DNA of 64,000 nt from an uncultured Eubacteriales bacterium (GCA_910584745.1 CAJUDG010000004.1:186001-250000); one strand, 5' to 3'. Positions 49,095 through 58,858 are shown, counted from the first letter of the stretch. Program-made: numbers and translations. The notes: a model not told the origin generated them from the sequence alone.

Positions 49095-50657
49095 ATGCAG
49101 ACCAGCATATTCAAAAGGTATCTGGCCATAACCATGGTCATAATCCTCCTGAGCTTTACCATGCTGGGGACGGTGACGCTGGTATTCTTCGGACGGTACT
49201 GGCGGCAGGAGAAGAAGGACCTGCTGACCCAGAACGCCACCTCCATCGCCCAGACGGCCAGCAGGTTCCTGTGGGAAAAGTCAGAAGGCAAGTACGAGCT
49301 GCAGGGGGAGCCGCTCATGCAGTTTATGGAGAGCTTTTCCACCAGCATAGACGCGGATATCTTCATAACGGACCTTGACGGCAACGTGCTTCTGGGCAGC
49401 TACGCCTGCAGCAAGGTGAAGGGCATAGACACGGCCCCTCTGCCACTGGTGGAGAAGGCATCCGGGGGCCTCTATGAGGGCCGCGGGCGCTTTGGGGGGC
49501 TCTATAGGGAGAACTACTACATCATTGCCGTGCCTATGGCCGCCACGGAGGGCGGTCCCCAGGTGGGGGCGGTCTTTGCCACCACCAGCCCCGCGTCCAT
49601 GAACTCCATACAGCTGGAGGCCTTCAAGATATTTCTTGTGGCGGCGGGGCTGGCACTGCTCATCACCTTCTGCGTGGTGGGGGTATTTGCCTATAGGCTG
49701 GTGCGGCCCTTAAGGCTGATGTCCGCGGCGGCCAGAAGCTTTGGCGCGGGGGACTTCTCCGTGCGGGTGCCGGTCTCCAGCGAGGACGAGATGGGGCAGC
49801 TGGCTGTGTCCTTTAACAATATGGCGAACTCCCTGACGAATTCAGAGGGGATGCGCCGCAGCTTTATCGCCAATGTCTCCCACGAGCTGAAAACGCCCAT
49901 GACCACCATAGCGGGCTTTATCGACGGGATCCTTGACGGCACCATACCCCAGGGGGAGCAGGACAAGTATCTGCATATAGTCTCGGATGAGGTAAAGAGA
50001 CTGTCAAGGCTTGTGAAGTCCATGCTGGACCTGTCGAGGATAGACAGCGGGGAGATGAAGATACACCCCAGCAGCTTTGACATCACCCACACAGTGGTGA
50101 CCACCCTTCTGACCTTCGAGCAGAGCATCGACGAGAAGGGGATAGAGATTGCGGGCCTTGAGGAGGCCTCGCCCATGCAGGTGTACGGGGACCCGGATCT
50201 TTTGCACCAAGTGGTGTATAATCTGGTGGAGAACGCGGTAAAATTTACCAATCAGGGCGGGACCATCCGTGTGCAGATAATCGACAGTGTGGACCGCACC
50301 ATGGTGGCCATAGAGAACACCGGGCCGGGGATAGCGGCGGAAGATCTGCCCATGGTCTTCGACCGGTTCTATAAGGGGGACAAATCCCGCAGCCGGGACA
50401 AGAACGGCATGGGCCTTGGGCTGTACTTGGTGAAGACCATTTTGCAGCTTCACGGGGGCAATATCCAGGTGAGCTCCATACAGGGCCAATACTGCCGGTT
50501 TGAGTTCTATGTGCCGAAGCCCCAGGAATCCCCGCGCCTGAAGGAGCCGGGCCAGAAGCCAAAGGAGAATGCGCCGAAGCTGAGGGAGCCAAGGGCCAGA
50601 AAGCAGAAGAAGCCGGAGGTAAAGCCGGAGACCGAAAGGAGTAAAGATGATGAGTGA
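49095..50657 (+). CDS. Sensor histidine kinase
   Basis: 520 aa. Membrane helix (about 10-30), an extracytoplasmic sensor (about 35-175), second helix (about 178-202), HAMP (YRLVRPLRLMSAAARSF), HisKA with NVSHELKTPMTTIAGF, and HATPase_c motifs (NLVENAVKF, NTGPGI, GMGLGLYLVK). After the ATPase domain comes a 50-residue Lys/Glu/Pro tail (PKPQESPRLKEPG...), unusual for a kinase. The gene end overlaps the protease gene by 11 bp. Confidence 0.94.
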   Translation: MQTSIFKRYLAITMVIILLSFTMLGTVTLVFFGRYWRQEKKDLLTQNATSIAQTASRFLWEKSEGKYELQGEPLMQFMESFSTSIDADIFITDLDGNVLLGSYACSKVKGIDTAPLPLVEKASGGLYEGRGRFGGLYRENYYIIAVPMAATEGGPQVGAVFATTSPASMNSIQLEAFKIFLVAAGLALLITFCVVGVFAYRLVRPLRLMSAAARSFGAGDFSVRVPVSSEDEMGQLAVSFNNMANSLTNSEGMRRSFIANVSHELKTPMTTIAGFIDGILDGTIPQGEQDKYLHIVSDEVKRLSRLVKSMLDLSRIDSGEMKIHPSSFDITHTVVTTLLTFEQSIDEKGIEIAGLEEASPMQVYGDPDLLHQVVYNLVENAVKFTNQGGTIRVQIIDSVDRTMVAIENTGPGIAAEDLPMVFDRFYKGDKSRSRDKNGMGLGLYLVKTILQLHGGNIQVSSIQGQYCRFEFYVPKPQESPRLKEPGQKPKENAPKLREPRARKQKKPEVKPETERSKDDE

Positions 50658-52410
50658 ATGGAAAGAGGGCGCCCCGGAGGAGCCCGAAAAGAAGGATGTG
50701 CAGATCTCTGAGGCTGAAAAGCCGGAGGAAAATGTGCAGAATGGCGCGGAGCAGGAGGGGAATGGGGAGAATATGCAGATACTTGACGGAGACGGTGGGG
50801 ATGTGCAGAAAGCGGCCCCGGAACAGCCCGCGGATACCGTGGAGCCCATCCCCCCGGAGATAGAGGAGCCGGTGGCGCCGCCGCCCGCCGGGGAGCCGGA
50901 GCCAGTACCGGCCCAGCCTATTCCGCCGCCCCTGCAGCAAGGGTATCCGCCATACCCGCAGCCCCCGGCGGCACAGCCTGTGCAGCCGGGATATGCCGGG
51001 CAGTGGCAGGCGCCTGTGCAGCGGCCTGTATACCCTCCCCAGCCTTACCAGCCCTATCCGCCTCAGCCGCCGGTACAGTATCAGTATTCCCAGCCCTTGT
51101 ACCAGACACAGCCGGTCTATTCGCCGTATCCGGGCGCTCCGGCTCCGGCAAAGAAGAAGATGTCTACTGGGGCGAAGGTGTTCCTTATTATAGCGGGTAT
51201 TTTCGCCCTTGCGGGCATTACGGCCACAGTGCTGTATTTCGCTTTCGCCTTGGGGAACAACGTCTCTGACAGGGATGACGGGCCGCACTTTGGCTATGAC
51301 CTGCCCGACGACGGCAGCTCGGTGCCCGAAGATGAGGAGGACCCCGGCTTTGACATGACCCCGCCGGAGGAGGATGAGGAGGAGGAGAGCCGTCCACAGG
51401 TGGACGTGACGCCAAATACCGAGGGCATCACCATAAGCCCCCGGCCATCGGGCGAGACCCTGGATGCGGAGGCGGTCTATAACCGTGTGGTCACCTCTAC
51501 AGTGACCGTCTCCGCAAAGCTGACCCAGGAGAACGGCAGCACCGGCGAGAGCACAGGCACCGGCATTATAGCCACAAGCGACGGGTATATTATCACAAAC
51601 TCCCATGTGGTGCTGAATTCCCGCTCGGCCAAGGTGACCGTTACCACCTTTGACGGTCTGGAGTATGAGGCCGTGGTGGTGGGCGTGGACAGGACCACGG
51701 ACCTTGCGGTGCTTAAGACCAACGATCATGACTTTGTCCCCGCCGAGTTTGGGGACGCAGGGGAGCTCTCTGTGGGCGAGTGGGTGCTGGCCATAGGCAA
51801 CCCCGGCGGCGCGCGCTTCTCAAGCTCACTGACCCGGGGCATAATCTCCGGCCTTGACCGGGAGGTGGGCAAGTACAGCGAGGAGGGCATGACCTACATC
51901 CAGACCGACGCCGCCATAAACCCCGGCAACTCCGGCGGGCCGCTGGTGAACATGTACGGTCAGGTGGTGGGCATCAACTCCTCCAAGATAGTCACCGAGG
52001 GCTATGAGGGCATGGGCTTCGCCATCCCGGTAAGCCGCGCCCAGCCCATTATAAATAACCTGCTCTCAGACGGCTATATCAAGGGCCGCACACGCCTTGG
52101 GATAATGTGCCGGGAGGTGGGCTCCGCCATGTCGGAGATGTATAACGTGCCCAGGGGCCTGCAGATAACGGAGTTCAACGAGGAGTGCACCCTGATAGGC
52201 ACCGACGCCGAGCCCGGGGACATTATCATCGCCATCGAGGGCGAGACCGTGGAGAGCCTTAGGGACGTGTCGAACCTCCTCCTGCGCTACTCACCCGGGG
52301 ATCAGGTGACCCTGACCCTGTACCGGCCAGCCCAGACCTTCGGTCAGAAGGGCAGGGAGCTGGAGGTGGAGATAACCCTCCTTGAGGATAAGGGAGAGAC
52401 CCAGGATTAA
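50647..52410 (+). CDS. HtrA/DegP-like membrane serine protease with PDZ domain
   Basis: 587 aa; ATG 50647 or 50650, with AAAGGAG 5-8 nt upstream. A long acidic, then Pro/Gln/Tyr-rich cytoplasmic N-terminus (1-170), one membrane helix (VFLIIAGIFALAGITATVLY), trypsin-like domain with His320 (NSHVV), Asp352 (TTDLAVL) and Ser429 (GNSGGPL), and a PDZ domain (about 480-580). It should degrade or process misfolded proteins outside the membrane. Overlap with the two-component genes implies joint control, like CssRS-HtrA in Bacillus. Confidence 0.93.
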   Translation: MMSEWKEGAPEEPEKKDVQISEAEKPEENVQNGAEQEGNGENMQILDGDGGDVQKAAPEQPADTVEPIPPEIEEPVAPPPAGEPEPVPAQPIPPPLQQGYPPYPQPPAAQPVQPGYAGQWQAPVQRPVYPPQPYQPYPPQPPVQYQYSQPLYQTQPVYSPYPGAPAPAKKKMSTGAKVFLIIAGIFALAGITATVLYFAFALGNNVSDRDDGPHFGYDLPDDGSSVPEDEEDPGFDMTPPEEDEEEESRPQVDVTPNTEGITISPRPSGETLDAEAVYNRVVTSTVTVSAKLTQENGSTGESTGTGIIATSDGYIITNSHVVLNSRSAKVTVTTFDGLEYEAVVVGVDRTTDLAVLKTNDHDFVPAEFGDAGELSVGEWVLAIGNPGGARFSSSLTRGIISGLDREVGKYSEEGMTYIQTDAAINPGNSGGPLVNMYGQVVGINSSKIVTEGYEGMGFAIPVSRAQPIINNLLSDGYIKGRTRLGIMCREVGSAMSEMYNVPRGLQITEFNEECTLIGTDAEPGDIIIAIEGETVESLRDVSNLLLRYSPGDQVTLTLYRPAQTFGQKGRELEVEITLLEDKGETQD

Positions 52411-52425
52411 AAGTTGAGCAAAGCA

Positions 52426-52455
52426 AAGACCCCCGGGCGGCCGGGGGTCTTTTTG
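52426..52455 (+). terminator. Terminator after the protease gene
   Basis: AAAGACCCCCGG and CCGGGGGTCTTTTT with a GCGG loop; also usable by the convergent GNAT gene. Confidence 0.9.
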
Positions 52456-52464
52456 TGCAGATAA

Positions 52465-53316
52465 TTATAGGGTTAGCTTATGTCCGTAGTATGTGTCGAT
52501 AGTGCGTATACCCACGCTCTCCACCGCTGGGTGGGTCTCGTCCTCGTGGAAGAAGGTCATGTTCTTCATGCCGTCCGCTTTAGACTGGTTCAGGGCCCGG
52601 ACCATAAGGGTACGGAAGTCCTCGGCGTTGAAGCGGTCGTCCTCGAAGTCCACGCCGAATATCTCCATAGAACCGTCCACATAGCGGAAATAGACCGCCG
52701 CGCTGGCAGTACCGCCCTTTTGCACCATATAGATATTCCAGTCGTCCAGGGCTTCCAGAAGGCGCGCGCTGTTCCAGTACATGCTGTCGTCCCACTGGGC
52801 GTGCAGGGCCGCGAAGGGGCTGAAGTTCTCCCTGGTGACCCGCACGGTCTCTGCCGTCTCAGGCAGGGGCGCGTACTCCTCAAAGCGCATCACCCCCACA
52901 AGGCTGACCTCCTCACGCTGGAAGCCCAGGCTCTCAAGGGCCTCCACGGCCCCCTTATTTGTATGGGACACGCCAAAGTGCAGCTCGTACCCAGGGTACA
53001 GCCCGCGAAGATACTCTACGAACTCCCGCACGGCTCTGCCGTAGTTTTTCTTTATGCAGAAGATGTCCGGCTGGACGTATTTGTCGTCCTTGAGCACGTA
53101 GAACTGGATAAGCCCCAGCGGCTCGCCGTCCTCCTCATAGAGGAGCATGGTATAGTTGTCCCGCTGGAAAGGACGCGCGGCGTGGGCATCAAAGTCCTCT
53201 CGGGTCTTGAGCCCATCTGCATATGTGGGGTAGCAGGAGCGGCTCATGTCCAGGGCCAGCTCATATGCAGAATCCAGATACTGCATATACTCGTCCCTGT
53301 TTAGCTGTCTTAGCAT
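52465..53316 (-). CDS. Two-domain GNAT-like acetyltransferase
   Basis: 283 aa. N-terminal GNAT (about 1-145) with LGLIQFYVLKDDKYVQPDIF, a helix NYGRAVREFVEYL in place of the usual R-x-x-G-x-G, and AVEALESLGFQREE; a second, degenerate GNAT unit follows (TASAAVYFRYVDGSMEIFGVDF). The acetyl-CoA loop is poorly kept, so activity is uncertain. Its start overlaps the murF stop by 7 bp. Confidence 0.7.
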   Translation of the reverse strand: MLRQLNRDEYMQYLDSAYELALDMSRSCYPTYADGLKTREDFDAHAARPFQRDNYTMLLYEEDGEPLGLIQFYVLKDDKYVQPDIFCIKKNYGRAVREFVEYLRGLYPGYELHFGVSHTNKGAVEALESLGFQREEVSLVGVMRFEEYAPLPETAETVRVTRENFSPFAALHAQWDDSMYWNSARLLEALDDWNIYMVQKGGTASAAVYFRYVDGSMEIFGVDFEDDRFNAEDFRTLMVRALNQSKADGMKNMTFFHEDETHPAVESVGIRTIDTYYGHKLTL

Positions 53317-54668
53317 ATATGGTTCTCCTTGATCTTTTCAACTATCTCCTCGGTCTTCATGCCTCTTGAACCCTTCACCAGCACAGCGTCCCCAGGCTTT
53401 AGCAGCTCCCGCAGGAGCTCCCAGGCCTGGGCGTTGTTTTTTGCACATATGGCCCCAGAGCCGAAGCCCTCGGCAATTATCTCACCAAGCTCCCCAACAG
53501 CGATAAGCGTGTCTATGCCCAGCTCCTTCGCAAAAGCGCCGGTGTCCAGGTGGCCCTTCCGGGTGTGATCGCCCAGCTCGCGCATACCTGCCAGCACGGC
53601 TATCCTATGGCCGGGAATCTCCTGCCCGGCCAGCAGGCCGAGGGCGCTGCGCATGGAGTCGGGGCTGGCGTTATAGCTGTCGTCGATGAGCAGCACGCCG
53701 CCCTCGTGGGAGATGACCTGCCGCATTTTCGGGGGGATATACCCGCTGAGGGCCCGGGCCGCGTCCTCTAAGGGCACGCCCAGGTAGTCCGCGGCGGCCA
53801 AGGCTGAGAGCGCGTCGCAGGCCATATGGCTGCCCGGCGCGGGCAGGCGCACGGTCTGGGTGCGGCCGTCGGGGGCGTGGCAGATGAAGCTCTGGCCCTC
53901 GCTGCCCGCCTCTATGTCCGTGCCCCGCCACTGGCAGCCCTCTGAAAGGCCGAAGGTAACGAGCCTGAAGCGGCCCCCGCTGTCAAGGCCGGGGAGCAGG
54001 TCGTTGTCCCCCGACACGAACAGGGGCGCGCTGGGCTCGAGATAGTCCGCAAGCTTCACCTTCTCGGCCATGATGTTCTCACGGGTCCGCATGAACTGGA
54101 TATGGGAGGTGCCGATGGTGGTGACTATCCCGCAGGTGGGCTTTACCACCCGGGCGATGCGCTCCATCTCCCCGGGCATACTTACCCCCATCTCCACCAC
54201 GGCGGCGGTGTGCTCCGGCTCTATGCCGCAGACGGTTATGGGCACGCCCACCTGGCTGTTGGCGTTGCCGGGGGTCTTCCAGACCTTGTGCCCGGCGCCT
54301 ATGGCCAGGGCGGCCATCTCCTTGGCGGTGGTCTTGCCAACGCTGCCGGTTATGCCCAGGATGGGGATATCGAACCTCTCCCGGTACTTTTCGGCGGTCC
54401 TCTGTAAGGCGGCGCGGCAGTCGTCTACAAGCACCAGGGGGCCGGGGGCCTCTATGGGATGGTCCGTAAAGCTGGCGGCTGCGCCGTTTTTTAGGGCGGA
54501 GCCTATAAAGTCGTGGCCATCGTTATTCTCGCCCCTTATGGGCACGAACATCAGGCCGGGCTTCGCCTCGCGGCTGTCGGTGAAGAAATTGGTGACTGCC
54601 GTGCCCGGGTCGCCGCAGATAATTTTGCCGCCGCAGAGTTCGGCTATTTCGGAAAGTGTAAGCTTCAT
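53310..54668 (-). CDS. murF: UDP-N-acetylmuramoyl-tripeptide--D-alanyl-D-alanine ligase
   Basis: 452 aa from ATG 54668, with GAGGGG 8 nt upstream (GTG 54677 is an alternative). Mur-ligase domains: substrate domain (TNFFTDSREAKPGLMFV), ATPase with ITGSVGKTTAKEM and C-terminal LIDDSYNASPDSM. It adds D-Ala-D-Ala to the tripeptide precursor in the cytoplasm. Last but one gene of a minus-strand operon that also has murE. Confidence 0.95.
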   Translation of the reverse strand: MKLTLSEIAELCGGKIICGDPGTAVTNFFTDSREAKPGLMFVPIRGENNDGHDFIGSALKNGAAASFTDHPIEAPGPLVLVDDCRAALQRTAEKYRERFDIPILGITGSVGKTTAKEMAALAIGAGHKVWKTPGNANSQVGVPITVCGIEPEHTAAVVEMGVSMPGEMERIARVVKPTCGIVTTIGTSHIQFMRTRENIMAEKVKLADYLEPSAPLFVSGDNDLLPGLDSGGRFRLVTFGLSEGCQWRGTDIEAGSEGQSFICHAPDGRTQTVRLPAPGSHMACDALSALAAADYLGVPLEDAARALSGYIPPKMRQVISHEGGVLLIDDSYNASPDSMRSALGLLAGQEIPGHRIAVLAGMRELGDHTRKGHLDTGAFAKELGIDTLIAVGELGEIIAEGFGSGAICAKNNAQAWELLRELLKPGDAVLVKGSRGMKTEEIVEKIKENHIC

Positions 54669-54695
54669 TGGGTCCACCCCTCGTATAGTTTATAG

Positions 54696-56030
54696 TTATG
54701 CCAGAGAGCCCATGGGATCCCAGGGCTCCAGCTCGATGGGAGCCTGGTCCAGCTCGGAACGCTGCTCGTCGGTCAGGTATTTCTTATGTACGACCACCTG
54801 ATAGGTGTACTCGGTGAACCAGGCGTCGCTCATGACGAAGTACCCCTTCTCGCCGGGCTCGTCGCCCCAGCTGTTCTCAACCTTCCAGCGGTCGGGGCTG
54901 CCGTTCTCGTCCAGGTTCACCCCCTGGAACACCATGGCGTGGGTCATCAGGCTGTCGCCGTAGTCCAGGCGCTGGGCCTTATCCATGCCGAACTCCACCC
55001 CGAAAAGCTGGTCCGGGCGCAGGGCCATAAGGTCCATGATGCCGGTCTTTCTGGTGGAGCTCTTGCCCACGTCGCAGCCGAACCATACCGGCGCGCCGTC
55101 CTGCATCTGGCGGATGGCCGCGCGCTTCAGATCCTCAACAGGCAGGTTCAGGTACTTCACGGGCCGGCCCTCCTTCACATTGCCCAGGAGCTTTACGGTG
55201 AAGGTCCTGTGGAAGGGCTTGTCGGCGGTGGTGGCGTTTATCAGGCTCACATAGTCCGAGAGCTCCCAGCCGATGTACTTCTCATAGAAGCTGCGGCCGG
55301 TCATGTTCACGTCACGGATGAACTTTTTGTCCTTGTCCCTGGCCTCAAAGGTGAAGGTCTTGGGCGGGTTGCCGAAGGCGATGGAGAGCATGTTGTAGAT
55401 GGAGCAGAGCATGGTCTCCTTCATGCCCCGCAGCTGCTCCACGGTCTTGCCCTCGCTGTAGCCGGTGCGCAGGGTGCAGGCGAACTCACGGAGCTTGCGA
55501 GTCATATAGGAGGTCACCTCCCAGGTGGAGGAGGAGCAGGCGGTCTCGGGCATGGCGTCCTTGGGCACGACGCCGTACTTATCCACAAGGTTGCAGAGCA
55601 TATCCCACTGGCCGCCGTCGTTCAGGGGCGCGCCCAGCAGGTGGGCTATTACCCGGCCGTTGGTGGGCTCATCCAGGGTCTCTAAAATGCTCTCAAGGAA
55701 GTAGTTGGATTTCTCCAGCTTGTCGTAAAAGAGCAGGTAGTTCTGGGAGAGCTCGAAGTCCTCCAGGTTTAGCTTCTTCATGACCTCCACCCGCATGGTG
55801 TTCAGCGCCGCGAACATCCAGCAGCGCCCGGAGCCCTTCTGGTTGGTGATATGGCCGGTCTTGAGCTCCACCGAGAACTGGAAGCGGTCCCGCCGCGCGG
55901 TAAAGGGGTCGGTGGCGCTCTGGTTCACGCCGTTCATGGTCACGGCCAGCTGGGCCACGCGCTTTGCGGGGTCCCTGTTAAAGTCCTTCTCGAAGTCCTC
56001 AAGCTGGGTCAAAGTGATGCTTTTGTTCAT
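54696..56030 (-). CDS. pepC: C1-family aminopeptidase (PepC/bleomycin hydrolase)
   Basis: 444 aa. Catalytic triad: Cys70 in QKGSGRCWMFA, His in LMTHAMVFQGV, Asn in WKVENSWGDEPG. Cytoplasmic hexameric cysteine peptidase of the PepC/Gal6 family that trims peptides. It lies 27 bp before murF in the same operon, an unusual place. Confidence 0.95.
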   Translation of the reverse strand: MNKSITLTQLEDFEKDFNRDPAKRVAQLAVTMNGVNQSATDPFTARRDRFQFSVELKTGHITNQKGSGRCWMFAALNTMRVEVMKKLNLEDFELSQNYLLFYDKLEKSNYFLESILETLDEPTNGRVIAHLLGAPLNDGGQWDMLCNLVDKYGVVPKDAMPETACSSSTWEVTSYMTRKLREFACTLRTGYSEGKTVEQLRGMKETMLCSIYNMLSIAFGNPPKTFTFEARDKDKKFIRDVNMTGRSFYEKYIGWELSDYVSLINATTADKPFHRTFTVKLLGNVKEGRPVKYLNLPVEDLKRAAIRQMQDGAPVWFGCDVGKSSTRKTGIMDLMALRPDQLFGVEFGMDKAQRLDYGDSLMTHAMVFQGVNLDENGSPDRWKVENSWGDEPGEKGYFVMSDAWFTEYTYQVVVHKKYLTDEQRSELDQAPIELEPWDPMGSLA

Positions 56031-56086
56031 TACAAATTCCTCCGTAAAATTTTATATTCCCTTATTTCACTTTAAGATAAGGCTGC

Positions 56087-56593
56087 TTAATTGCGGGGCT
56101 CTATGGGCACCCATACCTCGTACCGGCTGCCCTCCGGCGCGCCGGCGTACTCCTTCTCTATCCTGAATATCAGGGCATCCGGCCCGTCGGCCCGGACCCA
56201 GCCCTCCGGCGGCTCTACTGTGTCGGCGTACTCGTTGCAGCGTCCGTTGCCCGCGGGGCCCGTGGCCTCGGAGTTTTTCTCCATCCACTCGGTGGTCACT
56301 GCAAGATACTCCCCGCCGGGGAAGTCCATGAGGGTATAGCCCTTGGGGATCTCAGTCACGTTCTCCACAAAGAGCCCCTGGAAGTAGACCGTCCGGCCCT
56401 CCTCGTCATGATACCACACCTGTATGGGGCTCCTCTCTGTGGCATAGGGCCGGATGGGCCTATAGCCGCCCATCTTGAAGAAGCCGTCCCATATCTTCCC
56501 AAAGTCGCTGGTCTCGTCCACTAGGTTGGTCTTGCCCAGAAACTTGAAGCCGTCCAGATGGAACTGATAGGTGATGATAGCTTTCTCGCTCAT
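56087..56593 (-). CDS. GyrI-like/AraC effector-binding domain protein
   Basis: 168 aa. FKFLGKTNLV, SPIQVWYHDEEG, YTLMDFPGGEYLAVTTEW and YEVWVPIEP fit the duplicated beta-alpha-beta fold of GyrI/YdeE-type small-molecule binding domains, here without a DNA-binding domain. It starts within the murE stop (ATGA). Ligand unknown. Confidence 0.78.
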   Translation of the reverse strand: MSEKAIITYQFHLDGFKFLGKTNLVDETSDFGKIWDGFFKMGGYRPIRPYATERSPIQVWYHDEEGRTVYFQGLFVENVTEIPKGYTLMDFPGGEYLAVTTEWMEKNSEATGPAGNGRCNEYADTVEPPEGWVRADGPDALIFRIEKEYAGAPEGSRYEVWVPIEPRN

Positions 56594-58044
56594 TTCAGAT
56601 CCTCCAGTATCTCCCTTATAACCACCCGCTCGTCAAAGGGATACCGAACGCCCTTTATCTCCTGATAGTCCTCGCTGCCCTTGCCCGCCAGCACGATGAT
56701 GTCGCCGTCCTGGGCGTTCTCTATGCACCAGCGTATAGCCTCCCGCCGGTCGGGTATCTCGATATATTTGCCATCGGTCTTGTTCATGCCTGTCTTGATG
56801 TCCTCGATGATGTCCATAACGTCCTCGAACCGGGAGTTGTCGGCGGTTATCACCGACAGGTCCGCCAGTTTTCCGCTGGCCTCGCCCATCTCGTAGCGGC
56901 GCACCTTGGGCCGGTTTCCACCCGCGCCGAAAAGGCAGATAAGGCGCTTCGGCTCATACTCCCGAAGGGTGCTGAGGATGCTCTCCATGCTTACGGCGTT
57001 GTGGGCATAGTCCAGGAGCAGGGTATAGTTCCCCGGCACGGGCACCGGCTCCACCCGGCCCTTGACCTTCACGCCCTCAAGGCCCCGGAGCATGGCCTCT
57101 TTCGGTATGCCCAGCCGGTGGCAGCAGGATATGGCCGCCAGGGCGTTATAGGCGTTGAACCGCCCGGGTATGCCCACCTTTGGGGAGAGCGCGAGGTCCC
57201 CGCTGATATCGAACTCCACCCCCAGCAGTCCGGGCCGGTTCAGGTGGCGGCAGTTATCGCCGTTCATGGCCCCGCGCCCCTGCATACTGAACCTGTAGAC
57301 CTCGCAGGTGCTGCCCTCAAGGAGCTTTTCCGTGGCGGGGTCGTCGGCGTTCACAACGCCGGTTTTGCACATGGAGAACAGCATGGCCTTGCACTGTAGG
57401 TACTCCTCCATGTCCTTATGCTCTACCCCGCCGATATGGTCCTCGGAGAAGTTGGTGAATACGCCGATCTCAAAGGGCAGGCCGTATACCCGATCCTCCC
57501 TGAGGGCGATGGAGCTCACCTCCATCACCGCGTACTCGCAGCCCGCGTCGGCCATCCTTCTAAGCTGGCGGAAGACCTCGCAGCTTATGGGCGTGGTGTT
57601 GTCAAGGGGCTGGATATCCCCGTCAATGTCCGCGCCGATGGTGCCCATGACGCCGGTCTTATGCCCCGCGGCTTCCAGAATGGCCCGGGTCATATAGGCC
57701 GTGGTGGTCTTGCCCTTGGTGCCGGTTATGCCTATGACCTTGATATCGTTTTTTGCGGGCTCACGGAAGAAGGCGGAGCTCATCAGGGCCAGGGCCTTTT
57801 TGGTGTCGGGCACAAGTATCGTCTGGGCGTTCCCGGCGTCCACGGGCTCCTGGGCGATGATGACAGCCGCGCCGGCTTCGGCGGCCTTTCCGGCGAATTT
57901 GTGCCCGTCAGAGGCCGAGCCCTTAAGGCACACGAAGGCGCAGCCGTTTGTGGCCTTTCTGGAATCGTAAACTATATCCGTGATATCGATATCCTTGTAC
58001 CCCTCTTTTACGCCCAGAGGGCTTAGAAGCGTTGAAAGCAGCAT
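56590..58044 (-). CDS. murE: UDP-N-acetylmuramoyl-L-alanyl-D-glutamate--2,6-diaminopimelate ligase
   Basis: 484 aa. ATP loop GITGTKGKTTTAYM, UDP-MurNAc contacts (DSRKATNGCAFVCLKG, NTTPISCEVF) and a DNSR element in ITADNSRFEDV that takes the place of the DNPR motif of DAP-adding enzymes; the Arg is kept. Meso-DAP is therefore the likely third residue. Cytoplasmic. Confidence 0.95.
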   Translation of the reverse strand: MLLSTLLSPLGVKEGYKDIDITDIVYDSRKATNGCAFVCLKGSASDGHKFAGKAAEAGAAVIIAQEPVDAGNAQTILVPDTKKALALMSSAFFREPAKNDIKVIGITGTKGKTTTAYMTRAILEAAGHKTGVMGTIGADIDGDIQPLDNTTPISCEVFRQLRRMADAGCEYAVMEVSSIALREDRVYGLPFEIGVFTNFSEDHIGGVEHKDMEEYLQCKAMLFSMCKTGVVNADDPATEKLLEGSTCEVYRFSMQGRGAMNGDNCRHLNRPGLLGVEFDISGDLALSPKVGIPGRFNAYNALAAISCCHRLGIPKEAMLRGLEGVKVKGRVEPVPVPGNYTLLLDYAHNAVSMESILSTLREYEPKRLICLFGAGGNRPKVRRYEMGEASGKLADLSVITADNSRFEDVMDIIEDIKTGMNKTDGKYIEIPDRREAIRWCIENAQDGDIIVLAGKGSEDYQEIKGVRYPFDERVVIREILEDLK

Positions 58045-58069
58045 GTGAAAGCATCCTTTCCGTTGAGTT

Positions 58070-58720
58070 TTATATAAGCCAGAACGCCCAGGAGATAAGG
58101 TATAGGGCGCCCCAGTACAGCAGCATTATGGGCTTCTGCCACTTGGGGTCAAGGCCCGAGAGCTCGGACTTAGCCACCATCATGTCGGAGATGAAGAAGC
58201 AGAGCGTCCCAAGGGCCAGGGGCCAGTAGTCCGCTCCAGCCGTAAAGGGCAGCATGGCACCCAGAGCCAGGGACCCGCTCAGGAGAGCCGGGTACAGGCA
58301 GAAGGGGACTAAAAGCTTTCCAAGCTTCGGTAGCTCTTTCCTGAACAGCCAGAAGGCCACGGCGTATGAGATGAGCCAGACCGCAAGGCTTCCCCAACCC
58401 ACAGGGGCCAGACCCCAGAGCCATACGATAAGGCAGGCGTGTGCCGCGCCGAACAGCAGCATCCCGGGCACGAAGCTTATCTCCAAAAGGGCGTCGGCCG
58501 CGGTGCAGAGCACAAAGAACCAGAACCCCGGGTGTGCAAGGGGCAGTTCTCCATAGACGACGCAGTACCCCGCGCCCGCCGAGGCCACCGAGAGAAAGCT
58601 GCCCGCGCACTTGGCGATAAGGCTCTCGCGCATGAGCCCGGCCCTTCTCAGGATGAAGTACAGCGCAAAGGACGAGCACCATAAAGGCAGGGCGAATACG
58701 GAGTACAGTAAAAAGCCCAT
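58070..58720 (-). CDS. YhhN-family integral membrane protein (lysoplasmalogenase-like)
   Basis: 216 aa from ATG 58720, 10 nt after AGGAGG; ATG 58729 is too near that site. About eight membrane helices. CTAADALLEI and GTLCFFISDMMVA match the conserved Asp-containing segments of the YhhN/TMEM86 family, whose animal member hydrolyses lysoplasmalogen. Clostridia make plasmalogens, so such a role is possible but unproven. First gene of the murE-murF operon. Confidence 0.8.
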   Translation of the reverse strand: MGFLLYSVFALPLWCSSFALYFILRRAGLMRESLIAKCAGSFLSVASAGAGYCVVYGELPLAHPGFWFFVLCTAADALLEISFVPGMLLFGAAHACLIVWLWGLAPVGWGSLAVWLISYAVAFWLFRKELPKLGKLLVPFCLYPALLSGSLALGAMLPFTAGADYWPLALGTLCFFISDMMVAKSELSGLDPKWQKPIMLLYWGALYLISWAFWLI

Positions 58721-58757
58721 AGAGCGCATCCCTCCTTAGTTTATTAAGCTGTATCCC

Positions 58758-58786
58758 ATTATAAGCCCAAACTTTGGTTAATTCAA
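58758..58786 (-). promoter_or_regulatory. Promoter of the YhhN-murE-murF operon
   Basis: On the minus strand TTGAAT (58786-58781), 17 bp, TATAAT (58763-58758). Confidence 0.7.
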
Positions 58787-58858
58787 TGGGAAAATGCCCG
58801 AAAGGGTTACAAATTGGCAACAACTTTGTAAACAGAATGAAAATTCCTGCGGTATGAG

